From contig JBBFLE010000001.1 in NCBI GenBank assembly GCA_037481695.1, forward strand, positions 192,989 through 256,988: DNA of 64,000 nt. Direction: 5' to 3'. The stretch's first letter is position 1. Each line of letters opens with the position of its first letter. Below are positions 53,355 to 61,015 of the stretch, in pieces. This DNA is from a bacterium (lineage in GTDB: Bacteria; Desulfobacterota; Desulfocorpusculales; Desulfocorpusculum). The translations under genes were made by a program, and so were the position numbers. Below the pieces are notes generated by a model. The model did no database searches. It had not been told where the DNA came from and saw nothing but the letters and a program-made list of their open reading frames with translations.

Positions 53355-53870
53355 ATGCGGTCCCAGCACGGTTTCACCTTGATCGAGATAGCCATAGTGA
53401 TGGTCATCATCGGGATACTCATGGGGGCTATCCTTCGCGGCCAGGAGATGATAAAGAACGCCAAGGAGAAGAACTTTTACACCAAGACAAGGTTTGTAGC
53501 CTCGGCTCAGTTCACCTATCTGGACCGTGTGGGAAGATATGCTGGAGATACCACATCTCCACCGGATGGGATAATAGACAACAACACCACAGCATGGACC
53601 GAATTGCAGAACCAGCAGATACTGCAGAGTTCCGACCAGCAGCATGTCTTTAACGGCACCTTCACTTTCGGTGGGGGAGTGGCTCCTCACGCCAACTACA
53701 ACTATCTGTTGGCCACCAGGGTGCCCATGTGGGTTGCCCAGTCCTTTGACACCAAGGTAGACGACGGGGTGGGCAACACAGGAAATGTGCGCTGGCAGAC
53801 CACCGGTGGAGTTGCGTATTCGGGAGATCCCAACAATGCCAGCAACCTTTACTGGTGGTTCGATAGATGA
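53355..53870 (+). CDS. Type IV prepilin 2
   Basis: 171 residues. Short leader MRSQHG, then FTLIEIAIVMVIIGILMGAI with Glu5. The LMGAILRGQEMIKNAKEKN segment closely parallels prepilin 1, indicating tandem duplication. The globular domain has RVGRYAGDTTSPPDGIIDNN and no cysteine pair. The 275-base gap before it shows no clear promoter or -24/-12 element, so it is probably read from the promoter at 52445. Its stop overlaps the next start (ATGA). Confidence 0.85.
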   Translation: MRSQHGFTLIEIAIVMVIIGILMGAILRGQEMIKNAKEKNFYTKTRFVASAQFTYLDRVGRYAGDTTSPPDGIIDNNTTAWTELQNQQILQSSDQQHVFNGTFTFGGGVAPHANYNYLLATRVPMWVAQSFDTKVDDGVGNTGNVRWQTTGGVAYSGDPNNASNLYWWFDR

Positions 53871-54400
53871 GAGGGCATAAGGGATTTTCCCTGCTGGAGC
53901 TGGCCATTGTTCTGGTGGTGATAGGCTTCCTCTTGGGGGCCATCCTTCAAGGCCAAAGCATGATTTACAACGCCAGGCTCCAAAAAATAGCGGCAGACAT
54001 GAGGCAATATGCCCAGGCCTTGGTGCTCTACTACGACCGCTACGGAATGTATCCAGGAGACGAAAATGATCCTGCCTTCCCCCCAGGGGACTCTTTCGAG
54101 GGCGATCACAACGGCCTTGTGGACACGGCCCAGGAATCCTCCAATGCATGGCAGGACATGGCAAGTACCCTGGGTGTTGTGCAAAGGGGCTCTCCGGTGC
54201 GGGGAGGTGCTTACCAATTCGGGGCAATGGATTTCGGATCAGGCACCAGAAACTATGTTTCGGTCAGCAACCTTCCCAACCGCATGGCAGAGGCAATAGA
54301 TGCCAGGCATGACGACGGGCTATGGAACGCTGGTAACATCCGATGCAGCTCCTCCTATGACGGCAGTGACAACCTGGTGACACTTTACTGGGGGATATGA
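53867..54400 (+). CDS. Type IV prepilin 3
   Basis: 177 residues. Leader MRGHKG, then FSLLELAIVLVVIGFLLGAI with Glu5. LLGAILQGQSMIYNARLQKI matches the corresponding region of the two preceding pilins. YYDRYGMYPGDENDPAFPPG is shared in type with them. The GTRNYVSVSNLPNRMAEAID segment and C-terminal strand pattern resemble prepilin 1. It could be a minor pilin or alternative major subunit. Confidence 0.85.
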   Translation: MRGHKGFSLLELAIVLVVIGFLLGAILQGQSMIYNARLQKIAADMRQYAQALVLYYDRYGMYPGDENDPAFPPGDSFEGDHNGLVDTAQESSNAWQDMASTLGVVQRGSPVRGGAYQFGAMDFGSGTRNYVSVSNLPNRMAEAIDARHDDGLWNAGNIRCSSSYDGSDNLVTLYWGI

Positions 54401-54506
54401 GAAAAGAAATAGCTTGGGTTGGCAGGTTTTAAGACCTGACCCTTCCTCGTAAGATAGTTGACTAGCCCCTGGGGCGTTGGGTAGGCAAAAAAAACGGGAG
54501 GCTCTG

Positions 54507-55617
54507 GTGCTAATAACCTCTGGGCCACACACCCCTCAGCGCAAAAAAGAAGACCACCAAGTGGGTCTGACCCTCTTGGAGATGGCCATTGTGCTTGTGG
54601 TGTTGGGGCTCATCATGGGAATGACCCTCCCTTTGCTTTCAGAGATCTCCAAACATCGCCATTTCCGTGTTACCAACAGGGACCTTGAGGAAATACGCGA
54701 TGGGCTGGCCGGCTATGCGGGAATCCATGGCAGGCTTCCATGGGCGGATATAAACGGGGACGGGAGGGAAGATTCAGGGCAGGCCACAGGCACGCTGCCA
54801 TTTCTAGAGCTGGGGGTAAAGCCTGTGGACAGCTGGAGAAACCAGTTTCTATATGATGTGAATGAGAACCTGGCCAGCACCAACTCGGTTTCAGCTCTAT
54901 GCTCTGTCCTCTCCTCCTTGGGTTCTGGAAGCCTTCCACAGTTGAGCTTCTCCTCGGGTGGGCCATCCTCGGTTCAGGCTTTGGTGGTCATATCCAAAGG
55001 AGAGAACTCCAGGTTGGATGGAGGCAACTTTGACGCAGACAGAATCTACGAAGCCCACACTCCCACCCAAGACTTTGACGATCTGGTCCTAGGAATCAAC
55101 CCCAACACCCTTTACGCCAGACTCTCCTGTTCTGCCTCAGCTACCAGCGGCCCGAGTGCCTCTTATAGCATTGTAAACAGAAGACCCATAGATGTGTACG
55201 TGCAGGGAGGTAGATACCCTCCTTGCACCCAAGTGTCCGGAAGAAGGGGGGGGAAGCTTCCTGGTGGGCTCTGGGCAAATCCTATCCGTATTTGCAAATC
55301 TCAATACTTGCCAGAACAACACAAACCCATCCACAGTGAGCTATTCTCAATGCGTATCGGCAGACAACGATACGGATTGTCTGTTACGTTGGACAAACAC
55401 CGGTCTTGCAGACGAATGATTTGTCTTCAATAAGTACATGGAAATCATCCTCAAGCGTCTTGGCAACCTGAGTTCTTTCCAACGCACCTGGTCATTAACA
55501 ATGGTGCCCAACACAGGCCAAATGTCAGATGGGACTCGGGTGCTGGGAAAGCCTTTTGATTTACTTCAGGCTATGATTCATGAGGAGTTCTTTTGGCATG
55601 GAGTAAAAGCTGCCTAG
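54507..55617 (+). pseudogene. Interrupted pilin-like gene (frameshift at G8 and in-frame TGA)
   Basis: From GTG 54507 (GGGAGG upstream) the frame encodes a prepilin: leader ending HQVG, then LTLLEMAIVLVVLGLIMGM with Glu at position 5, then a domain of about 220 residues with LPWADINGDGRED and LVVISKGENSRLDG. At G8 (55246-55253) the coding pattern moves to the +1 frame. One G fewer would join GRRGG to SFLVGSGQILSVFANLNTC and reach LADE, then TGA at 55417. The same frame stays open for 65 further codons to TAG 55615, with FVFNKYMEIILKRLGNL directly after the TGA. The zero frame instead runs to 55433 with an unlikely Arg-rich tail. It may be a decayed gene, a phase-variable one, or contain a sequencing error at the G run. 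Confidence 0.65.
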
Positions 55618-55661
55618 ACTCCCTAGCAGGTACATTTGGATGGAGGAGCGAGGGCCTGGGA

Positions 55662-56150
55662 ATGCCTCGAGACTGGAGAAGGAAGCTTGTGGAAAATGGC
55701 CTGGAGGTGGGATCCTGGGTTAGGTTTTCCCGTACCTTTACCTGGCAGGATGTGGAGGCCTTCGGTAGGATCACGCGCGACTACAATCCCGTGCACTATG
55801 AACCCAGGTTCGCCCAGGAGAAAGGCTTCAGGGGGCTCATATGCCATGGTCTTCTGGTGGGGAGCATGATCTGCGAGCCGGGAGGTCAATGGGCATGGCT
55901 GGCCTCGGGGATGAGTTTTCGCTTCCTGAGGCCAGTGTATGTGGGGGACACGGTGACCTGTTACATGGAGATTCTGGAGGTGGATCGCAAGGGGAGAGCC
56001 AAGGCTCGGGCTAGCTTCACCAACCAGCACGGGGAGCTGGTCATGGAGGCAGAACTGAGAGGTTTTCTTCCCTCCCAAGCTGAGCGAGCTCTGTTGGAAA
56101 GGATGCTGGAAGAAGGTGACCCCACCAATCCTCTTTCCATGGAAGAGTGA
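55662..56150 (+). CDS. MaoC-like (R)-specific enoyl-CoA hydratase family protein
   Basis: 162 residues from ATG 55662; a TTG at 55593 extends the frame but lies in the end of the broken pilin gene. A hot-dog fold with the hydratase 2 motif: ITRDYNPVHYEPRFA (catalytic Asp and His), then FRGLICHGLLVGSM. Members hydrate enoyl-CoA or act on acyl thioesters in fatty acid or PHA metabolism. The C-terminal 25 residues are charged. It is not obviously linked to the pilus genes before it. Confidence 0.85.
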   Translation: MPRDWRRKLVENGLEVGSWVRFSRTFTWQDVEAFGRITRDYNPVHYEPRFAQEKGFRGLICHGLLVGSMICEPGGQWAWLASGMSFRFLRPVYVGDTVTCYMEILEVDRKGRAKARASFTNQHGELVMEAELRGFLPSQAERALLERMLEEGDPTNPLSMEE

Positions 56151-56480
56151 AGGGATGTTAATGGATTCGGCTTTAGTTCCTGCTTGGTCCACATCATTGA
56201 CCATGAGCCAAGATGCGGGCTAAAATATTGATATTATATCATAAACTGGGCCTGCTAAAATACACTTTGTTTTTTACCCACGGGTTCTCTTTTGGTTCTC
56301 ACTTGAGAACAGCTCACTGCATTGGGGGGCTTGGAGATCAAGCCCCCAATGCCACAGGCCTTGGCCAATAATCTGGGTTAGTTGAATACTTTCCTGCCCC
56401 TTTGATACCATAGGCGCAAGGACGAGAGAGAATATACGGTTCAGGAAGATCATCTTCCAAAGAGCAGAAAGGAGGCTCTG
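56151..56480. other. 330-base gap with AT-rich stretch and dyads
   Basis: No coding frame is convincing here. An AT-rich stretch lies at 56223-56245 and could hold a promoter. A perfect GTTCTC-ACTT-GAGAAC dyad lies at 56295-56310. A long hairpin follows at 56319-56352 (listed separately). The last 20 bases hold AAAGGAGG for the next gene. Confidence 0.6.
56319..56352. repeat. Long GC-rich hairpin
   Basis: GCATTGGGGGGCTTG and CAAGCCCCCAATGC pair over 14 bp with one bulged G and a 5-base loop. No T run follows on either side, so it is not a standard terminator. It could be a leader structure for the gene at 56481 or a transcript-end stabiliser for the MaoC gene. Confidence 0.5.
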
Positions 56481-57290
56481 ATGTCCATAGTGATCATATC
56501 CAGGGGCTCTTACAGCCACGGCAAGGAGGTAGCGGAGAAGGTGGCCCAGAAGCTGGGATATCGCTGTATAGCTAGGGAAGTCCTCTTGGAAGCCTCCGAG
56601 CATTACAACGTGCCCGAAGCCAAACTCCAGGAGGCCATACAGAACGCTCCTTCCATCTTGGACCGTTTTGTGTATGGAAAAGAAAAATATATAGCCTACA
56701 TCCAGGCAGCACTCCTTAGACATTTCAAAGAGGACAATGTCGTGTACCACGGAATGGCCGGCCATTTCTTCGTACGGGGGATTGCCCATGTGCTCAAGGT
56801 GCGCATCATAGCCGATCTGGAGGAAAGAGTTCGTATAGTGATGGACAGGGAGAAGATTCCCCGGGAAAAAGCTCTCAAATATATCGAGCAACTGGACGAA
56901 GAACGCAGGAATTGGAGCCGACGCCTCTATGGCATAGACACGCGGGATCCCAGCCTGTACGATCTTGTGCTGCATATACGTAAACTCTCGGTGGAGGATG
57001 CGGCGGAAATCATTTGCCACACCTTGAAGATGGAGCATTTCAAGACCACCCCTGAGTCACAGCGGGCCATGGAGGACTTGGCTCTGGCCGCTGAGGTAAG
57101 GGCGATCCTCACACCCCTGAGGCCAGATGTGGAGGTTTCCTCAACAGATGGGGTCGTCCTGATACAGGTGCGGGCCAATGAAGCTCAGGAAGCCGTGATC
57201 GTCCAGGAGATGGCCGAGGCGCTGCGCGCGGTCCCAGGAATTAAGGAACTCAAGGTAAAGGTAATGCCCATAACACTGTTCGAGATGTGA
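56481..57290 (+). CDS. Cytidylate kinase-like family protein
   Basis: 269 residues. MSIVIISRGSYSHGKEVAEK replaces the usual P-loop (GxxxxGK) with SRGSYSHGK, as in the cytidylate-kinase-like family found in anaerobes. LEASEHYNVPEAKL and YHGMAGHFFVRG follow, and REKIPREKALKYIEQLDEER lies at the lid. The last 70 residues look like a separate small alpha/beta (BON-like) domain: VEVSSTDGVVLIQVRAN and VPGIKELKVKV. It is followed with overlap by emrA-like and emrB-like genes. Kinase activity and substrate are unproven. A strong ribosome site precedes ATG 56481. Confidence 0.8.
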   Translation: MSIVIISRGSYSHGKEVAEKVAQKLGYRCIAREVLLEASEHYNVPEAKLQEAIQNAPSILDRFVYGKEKYIAYIQAALLRHFKEDNVVYHGMAGHFFVRGIAHVLKVRIIADLEERVRIVMDREKIPREKALKYIEQLDEERRNWSRRLYGIDTRDPSLYDLVLHIRKLSVEDAAEIICHTLKMEHFKTTPESQRAMEDLALAAEVRAILTPLRPDVEVSSTDGVVLIQVRANEAQEAVIVQEMAEALRAVPGIKELKVKVMPITLFEM

Positions 57291-58558
57291 ACTCAATGCA
57301 AGGAGGTTGCACACGCTCTGAAACAAGTTCCAGGGGCATGATGGGACATCTGGGAAAAGCGGCCCTTTGGGGCATGGTGTTGCTCTTGTTGCTCATAGGA
57401 GGGAGTATAGCAGCCTACTGGTGGTTTTTCCTCAAGGAAAGAGTAAGCACGGACAATGCCTATGTTATGGCCGATATTGCGCGGGTTAGCGCCAGAGTGC
57501 CAGGCAGGGTCCAAAGAGTGATGGTGGAAAACGACCAGCCTGTTCACCAGGGTCAGCCCTTAGTGGAGCTAGATCCCACAGACTACCGCGTTGCCCTGGA
57601 AAAGGCAGAGGCAATCCTGGCCAAGACCGAAGCTGACATCTCTGCAGCCGAGGCTCTTTTGAATCTCACGGACAGGCAAACAGCAGCCCAGGTGGATGCA
57701 GCCCGAACAGTTCCTTGGGAGACCAGAGACAGGAGGTCAGAGCTGCTTCATAGGCTGCAGGAACTGGAGAAGAAAAAAGAGGCTGCCTTGGCCGATTTTC
57801 AGGAGGCCCAACGTGAGAAAAAGAGGTTTGAAAGCCTCTATGAAGCCCAGGTGATTCCCAAACGCCAGAGGGACCAAGTTCTGACAGCATTTGAGAAGGC
57901 CCGTGCTCAGTTGGAGGCAGTGGATGCAGAGATGGCGGCATTGCGGTCCTCTGTACAGGCACTGGAGAAGACCTGGAGTAGGGCTAGGGCACAATTGGAG
58001 GCAGCCCAGAGCGACCGCTTCCAGCTGCAGGTTCAGGAGCACCGCCTGGCATCTCTAAAAGCCCAGAGAAAAGAAGCCAAGGCGGTTGTGGAGGCCTCAA
58101 GGCTGAATCTATCTTACTGTTTGGTGACAGCTCCCATTTCAGGCTATGTGGCCCAGAAAAACGTCACTGTGGGAGAGCAGATTCAGGCCGGCCAGCCCCT
58201 GATGGCCATCGTGCCTCTTGGAGAGGTCTATGTGGAAGCCAACTTCAAGGAAACCCAGCTCAGGGATGTCAGATTGGGCCAGCCCGCGGAAATAAGGGCT
58301 GACATGTACCCCGGATATCTGTTTCGAGGCAGAGTAGTGGGGATCCGTTCAGGCACAGGAGCTGCCTTCTCGCTTCTACCCCCTGAGAACGCCACTGGCA
58401 ATTGGATCAAAGTTGTGCAAAGGATTCCGGTAAAGATCATGCTGGATTCTCCCCCACCGTTGGATAGACCGCTGCGGGTGGGCACTTCTCTGAAGGTAAC
58501 CATCCAAACCCATGACAAGAGCGGGGGGCTCTTGGTGGGATCCTTTCAAGGCTCATGA
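57287..58558 (+). CDS. HlyD/EmrA-type membrane fusion protein
   Basis: 423 residues from GTG 57287, which overlaps the kinase-like stop; ATG 57296 or 57338 could be used instead. One N-terminal helix (MVLLLLLIGGSIAAYWWFFL) is followed by biotinyl-lipoyl-like halves (VSARVPGRVQRVMVENDQPV; later APISGYVAQKNVTVGEQIQ) flanking a long coiled-coil hairpin (about 100-265). It links the inner-membrane pump, encoded next, to an outer-membrane channel that is not in the window. Confidence 0.92.
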   Translation: MNSMQGGCTRSETSSRGMMGHLGKAALWGMVLLLLLIGGSIAAYWWFFLKERVSTDNAYVMADIARVSARVPGRVQRVMVENDQPVHQGQPLVELDPTDYRVALEKAEAILAKTEADISAAEALLNLTDRQTAAQVDAARTVPWETRDRRSELLHRLQELEKKKEAALADFQEAQREKKRFESLYEAQVIPKRQRDQVLTAFEKARAQLEAVDAEMAALRSSVQALEKTWSRARAQLEAAQSDRFQLQVQEHRLASLKAQRKEAKAVVEASRLNLSYCLVTAPISGYVAQKNVTVGEQIQAGQPLMAIVPLGEVYVEANFKETQLRDVRLGQPAEIRADMYPGYLFRGRVVGIRSGTGAAFSLLPPENATGNWIKVVQRIPVKIMLDSPPPLDRPLRVGTSLKVTIQTHDKSGGLLVGSFQGS

Positions 58559-60141
58559 ACACATCGGAGCCGTCCAACCAGATGGCTTCCACTCCAAGAG
58601 CTGGGGGACCCTCCAATAAATGGCTGGTGGCCTCAACTGTGATGCTACCTGTTTTCATAGAGGTCATGGACGCCAGCGTGGTGAATGTGTCCCTGCCCCA
58701 TATTCAGGGAAGCCTCAATGCTGGCTTGGATGAGGTGACATGGGTTCTCACTTCATATCTGGTCTCCAACGCCATAGTTATCCCCACCACCGGGTGGCTG
58801 GCAAGCATATTCGGTAGAAAACGATATCTGATATTTTCTCTGGTCATGTTCAGCTTCGCCTCGCTCATGTGTGGGGCCGCCCCCAGCCTTGAAGTCCTCA
58901 TATTTGCCCGTGTGATTCAAGGACTGGCCGGAGGCGCCTTGCAACCTCTTTCCCAGGCAATCCTACTGGAAACATTCCCAGCCGCAGAACATGGCATGGC
59001 CATGGCCGTCTTCGGAATGGGGGTGGTCATGGCGCCCATAGCTGGTCCTGTGGTAGGGGGCTGGATCACGGACCATTGGAGCTGGAGAGAGATCTTCTAC
59101 ATCAACCTTCCCGTGGGGGCAGTGGCTGTGGCAATGGCTTTGCTGGTCATCCACGACCCACCTTATTTGAAACGTTCAAAGCTACACGTGGACAAATGGG
59201 GATTGCTGCTGCTTTGTGTGGGACTGGGCTGTCTTCAAATAGTGCTGGACAAAGGGGAAAGGGAAGATTGGTTCGAGTCTTCCTGGATTGTGGGGATGAG
59301 CATTGTGGCAGCTTTGGCCTTGATGCTGTTCGTGATAGTGGAGCTTAAGGCCCAGCATCCTGTGGTGAATCTGAAGGTATTCACGGACAGAAGTTTCAGC
59401 GTGGGCAACCTCATCATGTTCCTGGGTTTCTTTTCCTTGTTCGGAACTTTGGTTCTTCTGCCTCTGTACCTCCAAAAACTCATGGGTTATACAGCACTTT
59501 GGGCCGGGCTTGTCTTGGGTCCAGGTGGAATTGCCAGTTTCATGGTGATGCCTGTGATAGGGACCCTGATGCGGCGGGGGGCCCCGCCGAGACTCTTTCT
59601 GGGACTGGGTCTGTGCATATGCGCCCTGGCCATCAGACTCATGTCGGAGTTCAACCTGCAGGCAGGGTTTTGGGAACTCTCGTGGCCTAGGGTCTTGTTG
59701 GGTCTGGGAATGGGGATGTTCTTTGTGCCTTTGACCACGGCCACTTTTGCCCACATACCTAAACCCCAAATGGGAAACGCCACTGGGATCTTCAATCTGC
59801 TTAGAAACCTGGGAGGCAGTTTCGGGGTGGCTTTTGCCACAACCATCTTGACCCAGAGGGCCCAGGTGCATCAGAGCTTCCTTGTGGAACATGTGACCCC
59901 ATTCGATCCGGAGTTCCAGACCAGATCAGCCCAAGTGGTTGAGTGGCTTAGGCTGCATCGTCCGGAATTGTCGGATCCTGTTGGTGTACTTGCCCTCATA
60001 TATCAGGAAGTCTTGCGCCAGGCCAACATGCTGGCCTTCAATGATGCCTTTTGGATGCTGTCCTGGGTGGCATGGGGGCTTGTACCCTTTGTCCTAGTCT
60101 TTAGGGCTCTCAAGAAACAGGAACCCGAGCATGGACCTTGA
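58555..60141 (+). CDS. EmrB/QacA-type MFS multidrug efflux permease (DHA2)
   Basis: 528 residues with 14 predicted helices. MEVMDASVVNVSLP-type opening (residues 37-49) is typical of DHA2 drug exporters. GWLASIFGRKRYL is the motif A loop, and GPVVGGWITDHWSWREIFYINLP covers the motif C region and the loop after it (quoted from residues about 163-182). It overlaps the EmrA-type gene by 4 bases. Drug or fatty-acid-like substrates are likely; specificity is unknown. Confidence 0.92.
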   Translation: MNTSEPSNQMASTPRAGGPSNKWLVASTVMLPVFIEVMDASVVNVSLPHIQGSLNAGLDEVTWVLTSYLVSNAIVIPTTGWLASIFGRKRYLIFSLVMFSFASLMCGAAPSLEVLIFARVIQGLAGGALQPLSQAILLETFPAAEHGMAMAVFGMGVVMAPIAGPVVGGWITDHWSWREIFYINLPVGAVAVAMALLVIHDPPYLKRSKLHVDKWGLLLLCVGLGCLQIVLDKGEREDWFESSWIVGMSIVAALALMLFVIVELKAQHPVVNLKVFTDRSFSVGNLIMFLGFFSLFGTLVLLPLYLQKLMGYTALWAGLVLGPGGIASFMVMPVIGTLMRRGAPPRLFLGLGLCICALAIRLMSEFNLQAGFWELSWPRVLLGLGMGMFFVPLTTATFAHIPKPQMGNATGIFNLLRNLGGSFGVAFATTILTQRAQVHQSFLVEHVTPFDPEFQTRSAQVVEWLRLHRPELSDPVGVLALIYQEVLRQANMLAFNDAFWMLSWVAWGLVPFVLVFRALKKQEPEHGP

Positions 60142-61015
60142 GCCATCATGGGATAAGGGCGCCTTAGGAAAAAAGATCATAAGAAAAAAGCTCATTTCCT
60201 GGACTCGTTTGATCTTTAAGGCCGGCTCCTTGGCATGGGCTATTGCCGTTGTTTGGAATTTGACTCGCCCTGAGGTCTTCCTGGAGCAGACCTTGGTCAT
60301 AATGATCCTTGGTGGAGGATTTCTTTTCTTTATGGGGAAGTGTCTTCACAGATGGGAGAAGGCAGCCCGCAGAGAATGCCGCAGAATAGCCAAAGATATG
60401 ATGATCGCCTGCCAGGCCCAGGAGTCTTTCTTTAATGCCAGCTCTGTGGTGTCTTGCATTGTGGAGCAGGATCTCAAGTATCTCAAAAACTCAAGATTTC
60501 GCAAGAGATTGGAGGATTTTCTGGAGAGATTTGTAATTATCTTGGCTCAAAGGGGCAAGGATAGGACCACATGGCTTAAGGCCATCTCTGCTTCCCTCTG
60601 GAGCCTGGAGCTGGCCAGAGGGCATTGGGGACCCAAGCAATTGAAGGAAGAGGGCCTGGAAGAAAAATCAAAGGGCCTTTTCTTTGGCTTCAGGGACGAG
60701 GAGATCCTGGAGCTGCTTCTGGCCTCCATCTTGGCGGTTTCTGCTCTTTTCCGTCTTCACCTCTTGATTTGGGGCATGCCTGCTGGGGGCCTGCACCGCC
60801 AAAACATCTCGAGACTTCGTACAAGCTGGCTGCCTTTTTGCGCCATGGAGCCCACAGAGGTCATGTTCCCGCCTTCTTTGCCCCAGCAGTTGAAAAAAGA
60901 CCTGCTAACAAACCCATCCCTCTGGGAAGGCAAAGAAATCAGTGCCTTATGGCTCACCTGGTTGGGCCATGGTTCGGGCTTGGACAAGCTACTTTGCCAG
61001 ATCTCCTCAAGGTGA
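60131..61015 (+). CDS. Unrecognised protein with two N-terminal membrane helices
   Basis: 294 residues, family not recognised. Two adjacent hydrophobic segments (about 25-45 and 55-73: IFKAGSLAWAIAVVW; LVIMILGGGFLFFMG) are followed by a basic Cys-containing segment (REC and SCIVEQ) and a helical cytoplasmic part. A further hydrophobic stretch lies near 195-215 (ILELLLASILAVSALFRL). It overlaps the EmrB-type gene by 11 bases and is probably the last gene of the efflux operon. Its end overlaps the convergent peptidase gene by 9 bases. Confidence 0.65.
   Translation: MDLEPSWDKGALGKKIIRKKLISWTRLIFKAGSLAWAIAVVWNLTRPEVFLEQTLVIMILGGGFLFFMGKCLHRWEKAARRECRRIAKDMMIACQAQESFFNASSVVSCIVEQDLKYLKNSRFRKRLEDFLERFVIILAQRGKDRTTWLKAISASLWSLELARGHWGPKQLKEEGLEEKSKGLFFGFRDEEILELLLASILAVSALFRLHLLIWGMPAGGLHRQNISRLRTSWLPFCAMEPTEVMFPPSLPQQLKKDLLTNPSLWEGKEISALWLTWLGHGSGLDKLLCQISSR

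Noticed and set aside
53079-53355. A second sigma-54 promoter before prepilin 2
   Set aside because: Candidate GG and GC pairs have spacings of 8 or 13 instead of 10; none fits.
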